64,000 nucleotides of DNA, from NCBI RefSeq assembly GCF_900747795.2, contig NC_041400.2:46558200-46622199 (forward strand). The letters are read 5' to 3'. The stretch's first letter is position 1; the number at the start of each line of letters is the position of its first letter. Positions 11,576 through 25,623 of the stretch are shown one piece after another. Under the pieces are notes generated by a model. It saw nothing but the letters and a program-made list of their open reading frames with translations, ran no database searches and had not been told where the DNA came from. Source of the stretch: Erpetoichthys calabaricus. Its lineage: Eukaryota > Chordata > Cladistia > Polypteriformes > Polypteridae. The translations under genes were made by a program, and so were the position numbers.

Positions 11576-14500
11576 TAACATCACATAACATGCACGATAG
11601 TTTAAAGCCCAGTTACCGTAATCCAATTCAAAGGTGCTGGGGGCTGTGAAGGATTTGGGTGGGTTGGTTATCTCAGTAGACAGTAAAGAACCAGCCCACT
11701 CACACCCACCCATTAGTGTGGTTCCTGTTTATACTTTTATGGGGTCATTAATGTCATATGTACAGAGTGCAGTAACATTTTTATTTGATGTGCTAATCAA
11801 CATTGACACCCTCCAGTGCCACGATTATTTCTTTTAAAAAAGCTTACCTCAAAATGTTTGTCTTCTTTACCTTAAAAATCTTAGGACACAATTTACAGTG
11901 CTTTCTACAGTTAGGAGACATATTACTGAAAGTTGCACATACTTCCACCACCATCTCCACCACCATTGATTTCTATAGCACATGTTACATTACTGTAGTA
12001 GGATCACCAGAGTAGGAGTAAGTATTAGCTGTATGCTTATAAAAAAAGTCATAAAGTTCAGTTCTTTGAAGTCAGTTATTTTTTAACAAGAAAATATTTC
12101 TTTATGGCACTACCTAAGTTAAAGTAGTAAAAGTGTTTGCTCTCTGTCTGACTTATGGCTTTATTGCATATTATAGCTTTACAAAAGAGAGCCTGAGTAA
12201 ACAAATAACATGAAGTACTGATTTAGATATAAATCAGAAGGTTCACAGATGTCTCTCCGGTTGGCCACACCAGTCCTTAATATTTGCCACAGCAATACCA
12301 ACATATGTGTTGCCTGACTGGGTATGTGACTCATTCATGGCACATAATTTTTCTGTAGCAATATCCTTTATTACTGGCAAAAAACAACTATAGTTCAATG
12401 AATCAATATCTGAATTTCAAGTGCTTTTAGAAATAAATGAGAATTGAGGTGCCAGAAGGTGCTCCTTGAATTGGTAATGTCCAAAGGATGAAAATGTGAA
12501 CAATTGTGCAAGGAGAAATAACTTAATTAGGAAAAAAAATAAAGTAATCTTCAGAAGTGCGGAGCTCTAATTTCCTCACAAAATGGTCTGTGAATGAACA
12601 CCATCTTCCAGTGGCCATTTCGGTTCAAATATCACTGCGAGAAGAACAAACAGGATGTGACTTCAGTGGTCCCTCAGGGTTTTCTCTTAATCCACTCAGA
12701 CAGAATAAAAGATTGCAGTGGTGTCACTCTTAATTTCTTCTCCATATTTCTCCAGCACAAAGCCATAAAACGCTTTTAAAGCCCACATGTCTGATACCAG
12801 TTGAAATAGTACCCAGTTCTTTGGAGTATGGGAGAAAATGTGGAGTAACATAACATATAGGAGACACTGACATTTCTAGCTGGTGAATGTCAGGTAATAT
12901 GCATTTAGCCTGAAAGTTTTGTTATGCTGAACAGGAGTGCAGTGTATTCTGGGAAAGATTTGGGGGTATTTTGCTCAGTTGGAAAGTGCAGCTATTGATT
13001 CACATGGAAAAATAACCAAGAGCTTGTAATAATGATTTAATAACATTTTTGGTGTTTTTGAAAAAACTGTAAGCTCTGCTAACAAAGATGAAAAGAAGTA
13101 AGCCAGGTGTTCACGCTATCGTTTGTCACATCATTTCCAAAAGTATCTCTACCTACACAAAAATGACCAAAACACATTTGACATTGCTGTGCACCTACTC
13201 TGTACATTGGCAGAAACAGAATGAGGAACTGACCTCCGTTGCTATTCATTCATTTCCAACTTGCATTTACACATGAAGAATATCAATATGAAAAACCAAT
13301 TGTTTGGAATGAAGATGAGGTGGATTGTTATCGAGAGCAATGCACAAGGGTGAGGTGAGCAAAGTGGCTGAGAGAATGTAATGAGCAGTATTCAATCAGG
13401 GAAGGGCCATGTAATGAGCACTAAGTAATCAGAGCATGAGTAGAAGCAGTGTTTTCAAAGCTCTTTGGTTTCTCCCATCCACAATACAACAGTGAGCTGT
13501 TATTTTCAGAAATATACAGCCCTGGAGAGTGTTTTCAAAAGTTTCCATTATCGAAGGTTAAAGTAATGGTGAATTGTGGAAAACGACAAAAACAGAGCAT
13601 GTTGAACCTGCCACCATCGATACTGTAACTGAAATGAGCCAGGCAGATGAGGACACACATAGCAAGGGGAAGGTGTAAAAGTGTCCAAAAGTGCAGTGCT
13701 CAAAAAGTCTTCCATAAATAAATAATCCATTAAAACAGTGATAATCCATGAGTTTAAAATCCAAAATATAAAACAAGAATAAAACCGACATAGTAATTGG
13801 GTCAATGATCCATCAGATGTACCCAGCACAACTCCCATTTCGTCTCCCCAGTTCATCCATAGTTCCCTCAGCCAGCGGAGACTCAAGCAGCTGCAGTCCC
13901 CCCCATCTTAGCTACCTCGAGTAGCATTGGCCAGACCATTTGGGGTTTGTTATTCTCTTGTCATTCTTCTGGCTCCCCTGGTATGCCTAGGATCCCTGGA
14001 GAGGACTCCACCACAATTTCACACACTCCACTACAAATAATCAGTGGGGATAATCCGCCCCTAGAGTGAAAATCCTTCGCTCAGTCGCGGGGCCAACAAC
14101 CATGCTGTCTCTCACAAACACTGACTGCTTTGTCCTGCTTCTCCACCAAATTGTGTTCTCTGTTTCTATTCTTTCTGTTCTGTCTTTTTTCTGTCTCTCC
14201 TCTCTCTTTCATACACGCTCCTGTTACACTGCCTCTCTAACTGGGCACAGGTGCGATGAGTTGATCCCTCCAAAGCACCATTGAGACATCTGACCAACCT
14301 GCCTGCCTCTGCATGCGTGTGTGGCACGATCAGCCCCCAACTCAATTAACAATGGGGTGAAACACACACGCACACACCCACTCCCAATTGGAGCCTACAC
14401 TTTTTGGGGAACAATTATTTATTTAGAATTTGCACAGCTCCATGGAACACTTATCACACACACCAGGTTGTATAGTTCTGTGCATTGCTTATATTTAATT

Positions 14501-14830
14501 CAATATTGGTTTTGACACAAATCAACCTAATTTTTAAGTAGAAGTGTAAATCAATGCCTTTGTCTGATTGTCCATTCCTTGTCTAGCTGCAGTCCTATTA
14601 ATGACAAAACTGGGTTCAAGTAAAGGTTTTTAAATAAAGATGGTTCCAGTCAGCAAGCAGCCTGCCATCTGAGGTCTCTAGAGTTGAATGTGCAATATGG
14701 AGAGTGAGACAGGTAAGAGATTAAAGGTAACATCTATTTAGTTGTTTTTGACATTTCTTCCTTTCGCTCGTTGAGAAAAGAACCTAAGAGGTTAGTTGGT
14801 AATGCTCGTGTTAGGTATCTGATAACATAA
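11576..14830. other. About 3.2 kb without a supported gene
   Basis: AT-rich sequence. The 13800-14350 part is richer in GC and has a 112-codon minus frame (13548-13886) with no recognisable motif; it could be an old LTR or other repeat, but I could not identify one. No splice-consistent exon set was found. Confidence 0.4.
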
Positions 14831-15617
<787 letters not shown>

Positions 15618-15915
15618 TATGAGTTCATCTGTCCATTCAAAATTCCATTTTCAAACCCACTTATCCCAGCTCAGTCTGGTGGGCCAGGGGCTATTCCTAT
15701 TGTATCGGACAAACCAACAACAAACCCGGCATGGGATGCAAGTGTATCAAAAGGTGCAATTATTTCAATTGGTCCAACTTGTCCTAATGGGTGCATTTTT
15801 AGGATGTGAAAAGAGGAGATTCAGGGAAACAACATATGGAAATGGCAAGAGCATGCAGACTCCTCACTGTTGGGGTTCAGGTCTGGTCTCCTTTAGCTAT
15901 AAGTGAACAACACTG
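15618..15915 (-). mobile_element. Decayed SINE (minus orientation) at left edge of duplicon 2
   Basis: Tail-first order on +: 'ttccattttcaaacccacttatcccagc', then 'ttttaggatgtg', 'gcatgcagactcctcac', then a degraded B-box region 'gttcaggtctggtctccttt'. The right part is homologous to 22020-22080 at the start of duplicon 3. Confidence 0.55.
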
Positions 15916-16079
15916 TCTGAAATTACTCAGAATTTATATCCATAGCATAAAATACCCCAACCTGCTTAATCCAGTTCAAGGCCATGGGAGCTCAATCATA
16001 AGGTTTGAGTACAAGGCTGGAAATGGCCCTGGATAGTATGACTGTCCATCCCAGACCCCACATACACACACACTCAATA

Positions 16080-16368
16080 ATGTTCTTTAATTGATTCACT
16101 TTATGCAGTTAGCTTTATAGAAAGGAGTCATACCAGTGGCTTAACGGGCTGCCAGTCCTTCACAGTGCATACTTACACACACAGACATATTCAGACTCTC
16201 ACACATGGACGATTCATAGATAGCAGTTAGGATATGGCATGAAACCCAAAGCAGAAGCAGTGAGAATGAGCAAACTCCAAATATGAAGAGACCTGGCCTG
16301 GTTTGAAACCTAAGATTTTAGAGCTGTGAGGCAGCAGCAGTGGTAAACACTGCCCCACCATGCCAAGC
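16080..16368 (-). mobile_element. Old SINE relic downstream of gene 2
   Basis: 'gctgtgaggcagcagcagtgg' and 'ccccaccatgcc' at the right end are a minus-strand SINE head; 'ggctgccagtccttcacagtgc' is body. The orthologous relic lies downstream of gene 3 (about 30140-30436), and its head is also present beside gene 1 (7582), so it predates the triplication. Confidence 0.7.
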
Positions 16369-16720
16369 GTTTACCAAATGTTTCAGTATAAAATTCAGCA
16401 GGTGGCTGAGTTAAAGGTTTTGCAATGAGAAAGCATAAAGCTTAAATGTGTCAAACCACAGATCAGACTGAACTGTTTAGCCACGAAGCAACGCAGTTTT
16501 TTAGTTCATACGGCTCAACACTCCTCTCTTGCTCTTTCTAGTTTGTGTATAATTAAAGTTTAAGGGATATAAAAGACAAGACTTTCAGCAGGCGTTATAA
16601 CACATTATCTCCATTAGAAAGTCCACCTAATGTGAAGGACGCCTACAGGCAAAGGAGAGCATTGTTTTGCTAATTGGGGGAAATTAAACACAACACATAC
16701 ATTTAGGGCTTTTTTGATTT

Positions 16721-16726
16721 TTTATT
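16721..16726 (-). promoter_or_regulatory. Distal polyadenylation signal, gene 2
   Basis: TTTATT on + gives AATAAA on the gene strand, aligned with 7235 and 31150 in the other copies. The proximal AATAAA of gene 1 is changed to AATGAAA here, so the distal site is likely used. Confidence 0.55.
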
Positions 16727-17214
16727 GAAAAAAACAATAAAATAACATTTCACAAATATTACCAAAACTGCAAATTTACATAAAACTGATCACATTTACA
16801 GTGCTCACTTGTATAAAATAATGAAAGAACAAATTTCACATTTAGTCAGATTTTGGTGTATCGGTGAAACCAATACAGTAGATTTGCACAACAAAGTGCT
16901 ACATCTTTGACCAGTTAATTAGGCTTCAGTTTTGTTCTTTTTGTAGAAATATAAAAGCTTCAGAGATGCTTTTTTAGTGAAAAGTGCTTTACTTCATTAA
17001 ATAAATATCTGATCTTATAGAAAACAAATCCAATAAACATAACAGTAGATTGCCATGTTAACATTTCACTTATGTTATTCCCAGCAGTGCTCATCTCCAT
17101 TTCATTTTTCATTCTTATTTCAGTTTGTAGTCATTGGTTGCAAAAATCCTTAACAATGGATCCACACAGGCCAGCTGTGTGACAATATGACACAATTCTA
17201 ACTCATAAATTAGT

Positions 17215-17270
17215 GCATAGTATTCATAAATAAGTTATCAATAAATACTTATATACAGGTTAATAAATAA
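17215..17270 (-). promoter_or_regulatory. AU-rich element in 3' UTR, gene 2
   Basis: On the gene strand this reads as repeated TTATTTAT/ATTTATT motifs just behind the stop codon. It is equivalent to the AU-rich blocks of genes 1 and 3. Confidence 0.6.
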
Positions 17271-17318
17271 GGGCCATCAGGTGAGTGTTACAATGATCCT
17301 GTTATTTGTTCACTCTTT

Positions 17319-18232
17319 TCACTTTGGCAGGGAGCTGAAATAAACAAAAAAAAAAAAACAAAGCATAATTATTTCGGGAGTCGTATTTCCACTTTTGACA
17401 TTCCATACAAAAGCAGCCAGAGACTGACCATTACCTTGTTTAGGTTTTAAAAGTTCTTTAGGACTATATTGGTCCCCAATGCACTCAATAATTATAAAGC
17501 TACTAACAGATGGCATTGTGTTCTGTTAGGGCATTTAGCACTCTCCATTAAATGAAAGAATTTATTGTCCAACAAGCAATAATTACCTTTCCAAAATCTT
17601 CTTGATGATGATCTTTACCCAGGGGGCAGTTGGCTCCAAGCAGATTTTCTCACCAGTTTTCAAACTTGCACTAAGAAGAAACACAAAGACATCTTAATAA
17701 ACTAAAACTCTGTTGCACTTTAGAAAAAGTCTGACACTTGAATGAGTTTATAGTTGTGGGAAATAAATAAAACAAATAAATAAAACATGTGGACAAATGT
17801 CTTGGACACATGCTGCATACTGTTAACCATTAAGTTCTCTAACAGATATTGATTTAGGTTGTCACCCAGGATTTGTCCACATTGTTTTAATTATATAAAA
17901 ACAGGCTGAATCTGAATGAGATTGACACTCACATGACTTCTGCGTCTTTGCAGTGTGGCCCACTGGGAAACAGCTCAACGTTAAGAAGCCGTTTGGGATG
18001 AATGAAACGGGACTCCTTTTTAATGCATTGGCAACGCAGCTCAAAACCTGCATGCACACAAGAGAAAGAAGATTTAATAACATACAACTTACAGCAGACA
18101 TTCATCATTCCTATGCATTCTACAACTCTTAAATAATAGGAGTGTTTGTAATGCTCATAAAAACTCACCTTCGGAGAGAACAGTCAGAGCCAGGAGAAAG
18201 ACAGCCACGGTGACTGGGATTCTGCAGTTCAT
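17319..18232 (-). CDS. cxcl8: ELR-positive CXC chemokine, CXCL8-like, gene 2 (short C-terminus)
   Basis: Exons on the minus strand: 18232-18169, 18047-17933, 17670-17587 and 17334-17319, all GT-AG, giving 92 residues. The signal peptide differs from gene 1 only by Leu for Phe near the cleavage site. ELR-CQC, both later cysteines and the whole exon 2 protein are identical to gene 1; exon 3 has ASLKTG for ATLKTG. The last exon codes only SSLPK after ILE, seven residues fewer than gene 1. Next to gene 3, exon 4 here lacks 7 bp ('tcaagag' in gene 3), which shifts the frame into an immediate TGA, so the basic tail is lost. All residues needed for fold and receptor motif remain, so I call it functional. 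It is convergent with gene 1 and in tandem with gene 3. The secreted neutrophil-attracting role is inferred from the family. Confidence 0.92.
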
Positions 18233-18341
18233 CTTTCTAAGATAAGAGCTTCTTGTTCTTCTTCACAGTATGTTTTAAGTGAGTGTCTTCCTTTAGCAGG
18301 AGTTGCTGTTTGACTTCTGACTCTCACTTCTGAGCCTGTGC

Positions 18342-18348
18342 TTTTATA
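18342..18348 (-). promoter_or_regulatory. TATA box, gene 2
   Basis: TTTTATA on + (TATAAAA on the gene strand) in the conserved GAGGGCTATAAAAGCACAGG block, about 110 bp before the start codon. Confidence 0.75.
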
Positions 18349-18388
18349 GCCCTCAGCGAGGAAGCAGCATGTCAGCTGAAGAGCTGGT

Positions 18389-18410
18389 GGAATTTTGGAG
18401 ATTACGCAAT
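18389..18410 (-). promoter_or_regulatory. C/EBP site with adjacent kappaB-like site, gene 2
   Basis: ATTACGCAAT (18401-18410; ATTGCGTAAT on the gene strand) next to GGAATTTTGG (18389-18398). Same order and spacing as in gene 1. Confidence 0.6.
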
Positions 18411-18700
18411 CAGCTGTAATGCATACATGAGCACTAACTTGTAACTAAAAACGTAATTTCACTTTTTTGACATATTTGCCTGAGAACCAGTTTTAGTTAA
18501 ACCTGTTTGAATAATTAGGCAAAAGTTTCATCCTGCTTTTATTTCATTTTCATTCAGATTTTGAATTTAAACTTTCAAAAATCACATTTAAAGTACTATG
18601 TACAGGGAAAAAATGGCAAATGGCACAGAGAATACTAATTTTCTTGATATTTTGAATTTTCCAGTCAATCTGACAGTGTATCTTTAGGCTGTTAGATCAA

Positions 18701-19149
18701 AATAGAGGATTTGAAATAAACCCACACAAACATAGTGGATCGCTCACCAACCACCCAGGGCCTGTGCTATGTGCCAGCCACTTCATGTCTCCGCCACTCG
18801 CGCATGGGGATTTCACTTTCAGCAAACAACAAATCTTTTAATTCTTACGGCTATACCTCTTCATTGGGAAGAAAACCCTACTTTTCCCTGATGGCAACAC
18901 AAATTAGACAATCTACAAGTCTCTGACTTAAAGTTTAAATCCGAACAAAATATTCGATCTCTTCTCGCTGCTCTGTTATTTCACCGAGTAATAATTTCCG
19001 TTTGTTTGCGCTAATGCAATCTTTACTATCATTTTTTGAGACTTTCGAATTTTAGCACTTTAATTATCTCTAACCTGCTCTGCATGTGTATCACACCAAC
19101 ATTTTTGAATTCTTTACAATGTTCTACTTTGTCATCTACTCTTTGTCTT
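18701..19149. other. Unassigned DNA
   Basis: No gene or clear repeat. Some local T-rich and CTCTGC-type sequence only. Confidence 0.4.
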
Positions 19150-19310
<161 letters not shown>

Positions 19311-19499
19311 AATTTTATTTAATTAAATTAATTTAATTTAATTTCCTGCCCTGGGCATGGTTAAATCTCTTGACACAAAGTCTTATCTCGTGGGACGTGA
19401 AAGTATCTCTCTGAAAAAGTCACATCTCGATCAGGCTAAAAGTCTCATCTCGTCCCAGAACTTTTTTATTATAATAGAGAGATAATATAACATAATCCA

Positions 19500-20021
19500 T
19501 CTATATAATACGCTATCATGGCTGTTCATTTGTCTGTCCAGGATTTTAAATCACCTGTAGCTCGCAAACCATTTGACCTATTGACCTGAAATTTGGTACA
19601 CATATACTACGCAACATCTACTATCAGCTTTCATGTGAAGATTGACCTCCAAGGTTATTCCTCTTTTTATTTTTATTTTATTTTATTGTAGAATCAACTC
19701 TTGGCAGTGGCCAGCATACGGGCGCATTCTCATCCCTACCACCTTCACCATCACTTCACCCATCTCTTCATATCTTAAATCATTCTTGACGTAGATTGAA
19801 GACTTAAGTGCCAGCTTAAGTGAAAAATTAAGGAAAACGTACTTAGTAATTGCAATACAAACACTGACTTATTCAGAGAAAAGAAGAGCTGCTCAGGAAG
19901 CAGCAAGTGCATCAACCTCTGAGCAAATGAATGCTAAATGTACAGAGAAAGAGTAGGAAAACAATGAATACTCATGTGAAGTATATTCACTGCACATTAT
20001 CGCGCAGTGCGCCGTTACTGG
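19500..20021 (+). mobile_element. Non-autonomous Helitron-like element
   Basis: Starts TCTATATAATACGC after an A and ends in the palindrome GCGCAGTGCGC, seven bases, then CTGG before a T. TC start, 3' hairpin, CTRR end and insertion between A and T are the Helitron hallmarks. Body contains 'ttgacctgaaatttggtaca'. A second copy with the same 3' end lies at 59629-60149. A short peptide-like stretch RRAAQEAASAST may derive from a parental ORF. The 3' end abuts (TATAA)n. Confidence 0.65.
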
Positions 20022-20044
20022 TATAATATAATATAATATAATAC

Positions 20045-20290
20045 CTCAGTTCTATCCAGGACTAATTTCTGCCTTGAAACAAATGCTGCTGGGGTAATTG
20101 TTGGCTTCTTGTGACCGAGAATCAGAATTGAACAGAAGAGAATATTTGGGTGTCATGGTGCCACAGTATTCAGTTTTGTTCTCTCTCAATTTCAGACACT
20201 CGGGTTCAAGTCACAGCCAGTTGAATGTCTACCTAGAGTTTCTCTCAGTCTACTCTTTCAGTCCAAGTGCACAAGATGACGTGCATTTTT
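20045..20290 (+). mobile_element. Two adjoining decayed SINE pieces
   Basis: 20045-20145 resembles a SINE 3' part ('atccaggactaatttctgccttg', 'gaatcagaattgaacagaag'). From 20149, 'ggtgtcatggtgccacagt' and 'ggttcaagtcacagcc' look like the head and B box of another copy. Both are old. Confidence 0.5.
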
Positions 20291-21649
20291 TTCATAAATT
20301 ATTATTATTATTAAATTATTATTTCTTTAGTGTTCACTTATAATATTTTGTGCTTTTGCATTTTTATTCTGGTTTGTTGTCTCATTCTAATTCAAAACTT
20401 TGTGTTTCCACTATTTACTTTTTATTTAGTGTTTTACCCTGACATTATTTTATACACAGAAAGGAAAAGTTGGGGCACCAACCGGGTCATCCTTTTTAAT
20501 GTCCAAGACAGAAAAATCAAGATTCTTTTTCTTACTTGCCATAAAAATATCAGGACTGGAAGCAAATGAAAGTAATTGGCGAGTTAGCCATGAATTAGTT
20601 CAGGGTCTGAGGAGCTCCTTCTGGCGGGTCGCTCTTGCCAAAAAATGACACCTCCTTTCTGGAAAGCCCGGACTTTTATGGAGAGTGAACCAGAAGGGGT
20701 GGAGTTTAATGACCTCACTGGGTGCTTTCTCAGCACTTGTGAAGGGAGAAAGAGATGACAATGTTAGCAATAACACCCCCTCCCGCCCTCGAGTGTTATT
20801 ACATACAGTACCTCGATAGAGCCTGTAAGGAGATCCTTTGATGCACATGCATGACAGTATCCAGTGTTGTATACTGGAACTTTCTTTGTTCTTTTTCCCT
20901 TTTGTTTAGCTTTGAATTTTTGCAAAGCATACTGTGTATGGGAAAGGTACTTATTTTTATTATTATTATTATTATATCTCCTCCCATAATGACTAAAAGA
21001 ACGAGATTGTGAAGATAAGTGACAGAAATTGGGTTTCTTTGCAGGGAGTGCTGACACTGTGTGAAAGGGTGAGAAGCTCAGCAATCGAGGATTAGCAAGA
21101 GCAAATTGAGGTGGTTTAAGCATTTTGTAAGAATGCCCCCCAAATGCTCCAGGCAGATCCCATTGGGCAGAGTCCTTGCACAGACCCAGGACATGCAGAA
21201 GGGATTATATTTATCAGAAGGTTTTGGAAGGTTTGGGAATTCCCCAGCTGTTATTTGTAGCTTGGGAGAGGGAAGTCTGTGTTGACCAGCTTGGCCTGCT
21301 GCCACTGAAACTCTCAGAGGGAAAAGTGGACAAGAAGTTGAGATAAGATGTTTCCTGCCACAAGTCAAAGATATAAATATTAGGTTGAGTGGCATCCTTA
21401 AACTGATCCAGTATGTGTGACTGTACCCAGAGTTAGTATTAGTGTTGTCTCTTGACTTACATCTAATGTTGCAGGTATAGGCTCTAAGTCTCTACATCCC
21501 TGTAATGAAAAAAGGTCATTCAGAAAATGAATATGGAATATAAAATTATATAGGTTGCTTTCTAATAGTGAAATTTCCTGTTCCCTCAATTTATTAGATC
21601 TAATTATACTGTCACTCATTATGGTACTATTCAGAAAAATGAAATAGAA
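20291..21649. other. No supported gene
   Basis: Unassigned DNA including an ATT-rich run near 20960. The 119-codon minus frame at 20764-21123 has no motif. A GC-richer part (20610-20800) might be an old LTR, but no ends were found. Confidence 0.4.
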
Positions 21650-22195
21650 AAAATGATTAATTACTATAACACTTTACTATCAGGCTATTCAAGGCCATTT
21701 TTCCACCCATCATCCATCTATCACCTTTTAACCCTTGTCATACTTCTGCTTTAAGAATCATATCAAGAACTGTCCAATTATAATAGGAAAAGCCCATTTC
21801 AGTTTTTTCTTGGTATCCAGTTAAGGTTAGAGCTAGGTAAAAATCTTTCTTTTGACATATACTGTAAAGTCTTGAATGTCTTTAGTACCTTATTAACTGA
21901 GAGTTTATTATTTGCTGATAACTGTGCCAGTCTTTATGATGTCTTTGTCATTCTTTCTCTCCTCTCAGCATTGTTCAGGTTCTCTCTACTAATTCTGGTA
22001 CATGAAGATTCCTCAGAGAGTCACAGGTTGTGATTCAAACCCAGTCTCCTTTATGTATAAGTGAACAATACTCGTTTTGTCTGCTCAGAATTTATATATA
22101 TAACATAAAACTTTTTAACCCTCTTTAACCAGTTCAAGGCCATTGAAGACCAAAGCATAACTTATTACGAATGAGTGCAATGCTGGAAATATCCT
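21650..22195 (-). repeat. Duplicon junction: right end of unit 2, left end of unit 3
   Basis: 21650-22010 matches 35305-35640 ('attactataacactttactatcagg', 'gagtttattatttgctgataactgt', 'tctttatgatgtctttgtcattc'). 22020-22195 matches 15870-16030 ('ctcctttatgtataagtgaac', 'ccagttcaaggccat'). This head-to-tail order is what a direct tandem duplication leaves. An old SINE remnant lies at the junction. Confidence 0.7.
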
Positions 22196-22302
22196 TAAAA
22201 ACTAATTACATATAAAATGTATGATGTAAATATACATGTAATGTATATTAAAAAAATGTTACTATCAATATAAATATATTTTAAAAAATGATGTATGAAA
22301 AT

Positions 22303-22673
22303 GGGCGGCATGGTGGCGCAGTGGGTAGCGCTGCTGCCTCGCAGTTGGGAGATCTGGGGACTTGGGTTCGATTCCCGGGTCCTCCCTGCGTGGAGTTTGC
22401 ATGTTCTCCCCGTGTCTGCGTGGGTTTTCTCCAGGCGCTCTGGTTTCCTCCCACAGTCCAAAGACATGCAGGTTAGGTGGATTGGCGATTCTAAATTGGC
22501 CCTAGTGTGTGCTTGGTGTGTGGGTGTGTTTGTGTGTGTCCTGCGGTGGGTTGGCACCCTGCCCAGGATTGTTTCCTGCCTTGTGCCCTGTGTTGGCTGG
22601 GATTGGCTCCAGCAGACCCCCGTGACCCTGTGTTCGGATTCAACGGGTTGGAAAATGGATGGATGGATGGATA
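22303..22673 (+). mobile_element. tRNA-derived SINE, full length with target duplication
   Basis: Head with TGGCGCAGTGGG (A box) and GGGTTCGATTCCCGG (B box), both near consensus. The body runs to GGTTGGAAAATGGATGGATG. A 9-bp target duplication TATGAAAAT flanks it (22294-22302 and 22674-22682). One of the best preserved copies in the window. Confidence 0.95.
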
Positions 22674-22733
22674 TATGAAAATATAAAAATATATTACAAT
22701 ATCTTACATTATACTCAAATACATTGTAAAATA

Positions 22734-24306
<1,573 letters not shown>

Positions 24307-24822
24307 TATGTAAGTTATTTTTTTGTATGTTTCAACATATTTTTGAAAATATAAAAATGTATTTCATAATGTAGTTTTAAAATAAAAGAAATAATATATT
24401 GTCAGATATATTTTAGAAACTATTTCACAATATATATTAAAGATACTGTAAATACTTGTTTTTCCTATTATTAGCTTTACTAGTAGTATTCGTTGAAATA
24501 TATATTTTAGAATCTATACATATTAATAAAAGGCAAAGCCCTCACTGACTCACTGACTGACTGACTGACTGATTGACTGACTCATCACTAATTCTCGAAC
24601 TTCCTGTGTAGGTGGAAGGCTGAAATTTGGCAGGCTCATTCCTTACAGCTTACTTACAAAAGTTAGGCAGGTTTCATTTCGAAATTCTACGCGTAATGGT
24701 CATAACTGGAACATATTTTTTGTCCATATACTCTAATGGAGGAGGCGGAGTCACGTATCGCGTCATCACACCTCCTACGTGATCACGTGAACTAAAAACA
24801 AGGAAGAGATTTACAGCACGAG

Positions 24823-25623
24823 TCAAACGCGGGAAAGAAGGTAAATGACGTTAATTTTTGACTGTCTTTTAATACTGTGTAAGCATACATATTAACACAT
24901 GTGCAATTAAACGTGTGCATTTACGGGGTGATTTCTCAGGCTTTAAAGCTCGCCTTTTATCAAACGCGGGAACAAAGGTAACTGACGTTGTTCACTGTCT
25001 TTTAATACTGTGTAAGCATACATATTAACACGTGCAATTAAACGTGTGCATTTACGGGGTGATTTCTCAGGCTTTAAAGCTCGCCTTTTATCAAACGCGG
25101 GAACAAAGGTAACTGACGTTGTTCACTGTCTTTTAATACTGTGTAACCATACATATTTACACATGTGCAATTAAACGTGTGCATTTACGGGGTGATTTCT
25201 CAGGCTTAAAAGCTCGCCTTTTACTAAAAACGTAAATGCAAAACTATTTTCAATCGTTCTATGATCTGCTTCTCACAACTGAAGGCACCGTGGCTGATGG
25301 TAAATGACGTTAATTTTTGAGTGTCTTTTAATACTGTGTAAGCATACATATTAACACGTGCAATTAAATGTGTGCATTTACGGGGTGATTTCTCAGGCTT
25401 AAAAGCTCGCCTTTTATCAAACGCGGGAACAAAGGTAAATCACGTTCTTCATGGTCTTTTAATACTGTGTAACCATACATATTAACACATGCGCAATTAA
25501 ACGTGTGCATTTACGGGGTGATTTCTCAGGCTTAAAAGCTCGCCTTTTACTAAAAAGGTAAATGCAAAAATATTTTCAATCATTCTATGATCTGCTTCTC
25601 ACAACTGAAGGCACCGTGGATGA
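24823..25623. repeat. Tandem repeat, about 131-137 bp units with two insert variants
   Basis: Units start TCAAACGCGGG at 24823, 24960, 25091 and 25417 and contain 'cttttaatactgtgtaagca', 'gtgtgcatttacggggtgat' and 'ttctcaggcttaaaagctcg'. Two units instead end in a roughly 75-bp variant ('ctatgatctgcttctcacaa', 'ctgaaggcaccgtgg') at 25223 and 25549, giving a higher-order pattern of about 326 bp. Confidence 0.9.

Larger units (their letters stand above)
15870..18700 (-). repeat. Chemokine duplicon, copy 2 (main part)
   Basis: It carries gene 2, its 3' flank and its upstream DNA. 15870-16030 matches 22020-22195; 16050-16370 matches about 30140-30436; the gene matches gene 3; and 18650-18700 matches about 33160-33225. 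The far upstream part of the unit continues at 21650-22010 after a LINE tail and a Helitron-like insert, and matches 35305-35640. Confidence 0.8.

Noticed and set aside
13548-13886. 112-codon minus frame rich in Trp and Phe
   Set aside because: No motif, no splice support and unusual composition; left as unassigned.
20764-21395. 105- and 119-codon minus frames
   Set aside because: No similarity recognised, and low-complexity Asn/Lys tracts come from an ATT repeat.
22303-22380. tRNA gene
   Set aside because: A and B boxes are good, but the sequence does not fold as a tRNA by eye and is the head of a repeated SINE.
22195-22678. 120- and 127-codon frames on both strands (likewise at 33699-34176, 34507-35019, 11217-11591 and 39811-40248)
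   Set aside because: They lie in SINE copies, whose GC-rich body is open by chance; the same peptides recur at every SINE.
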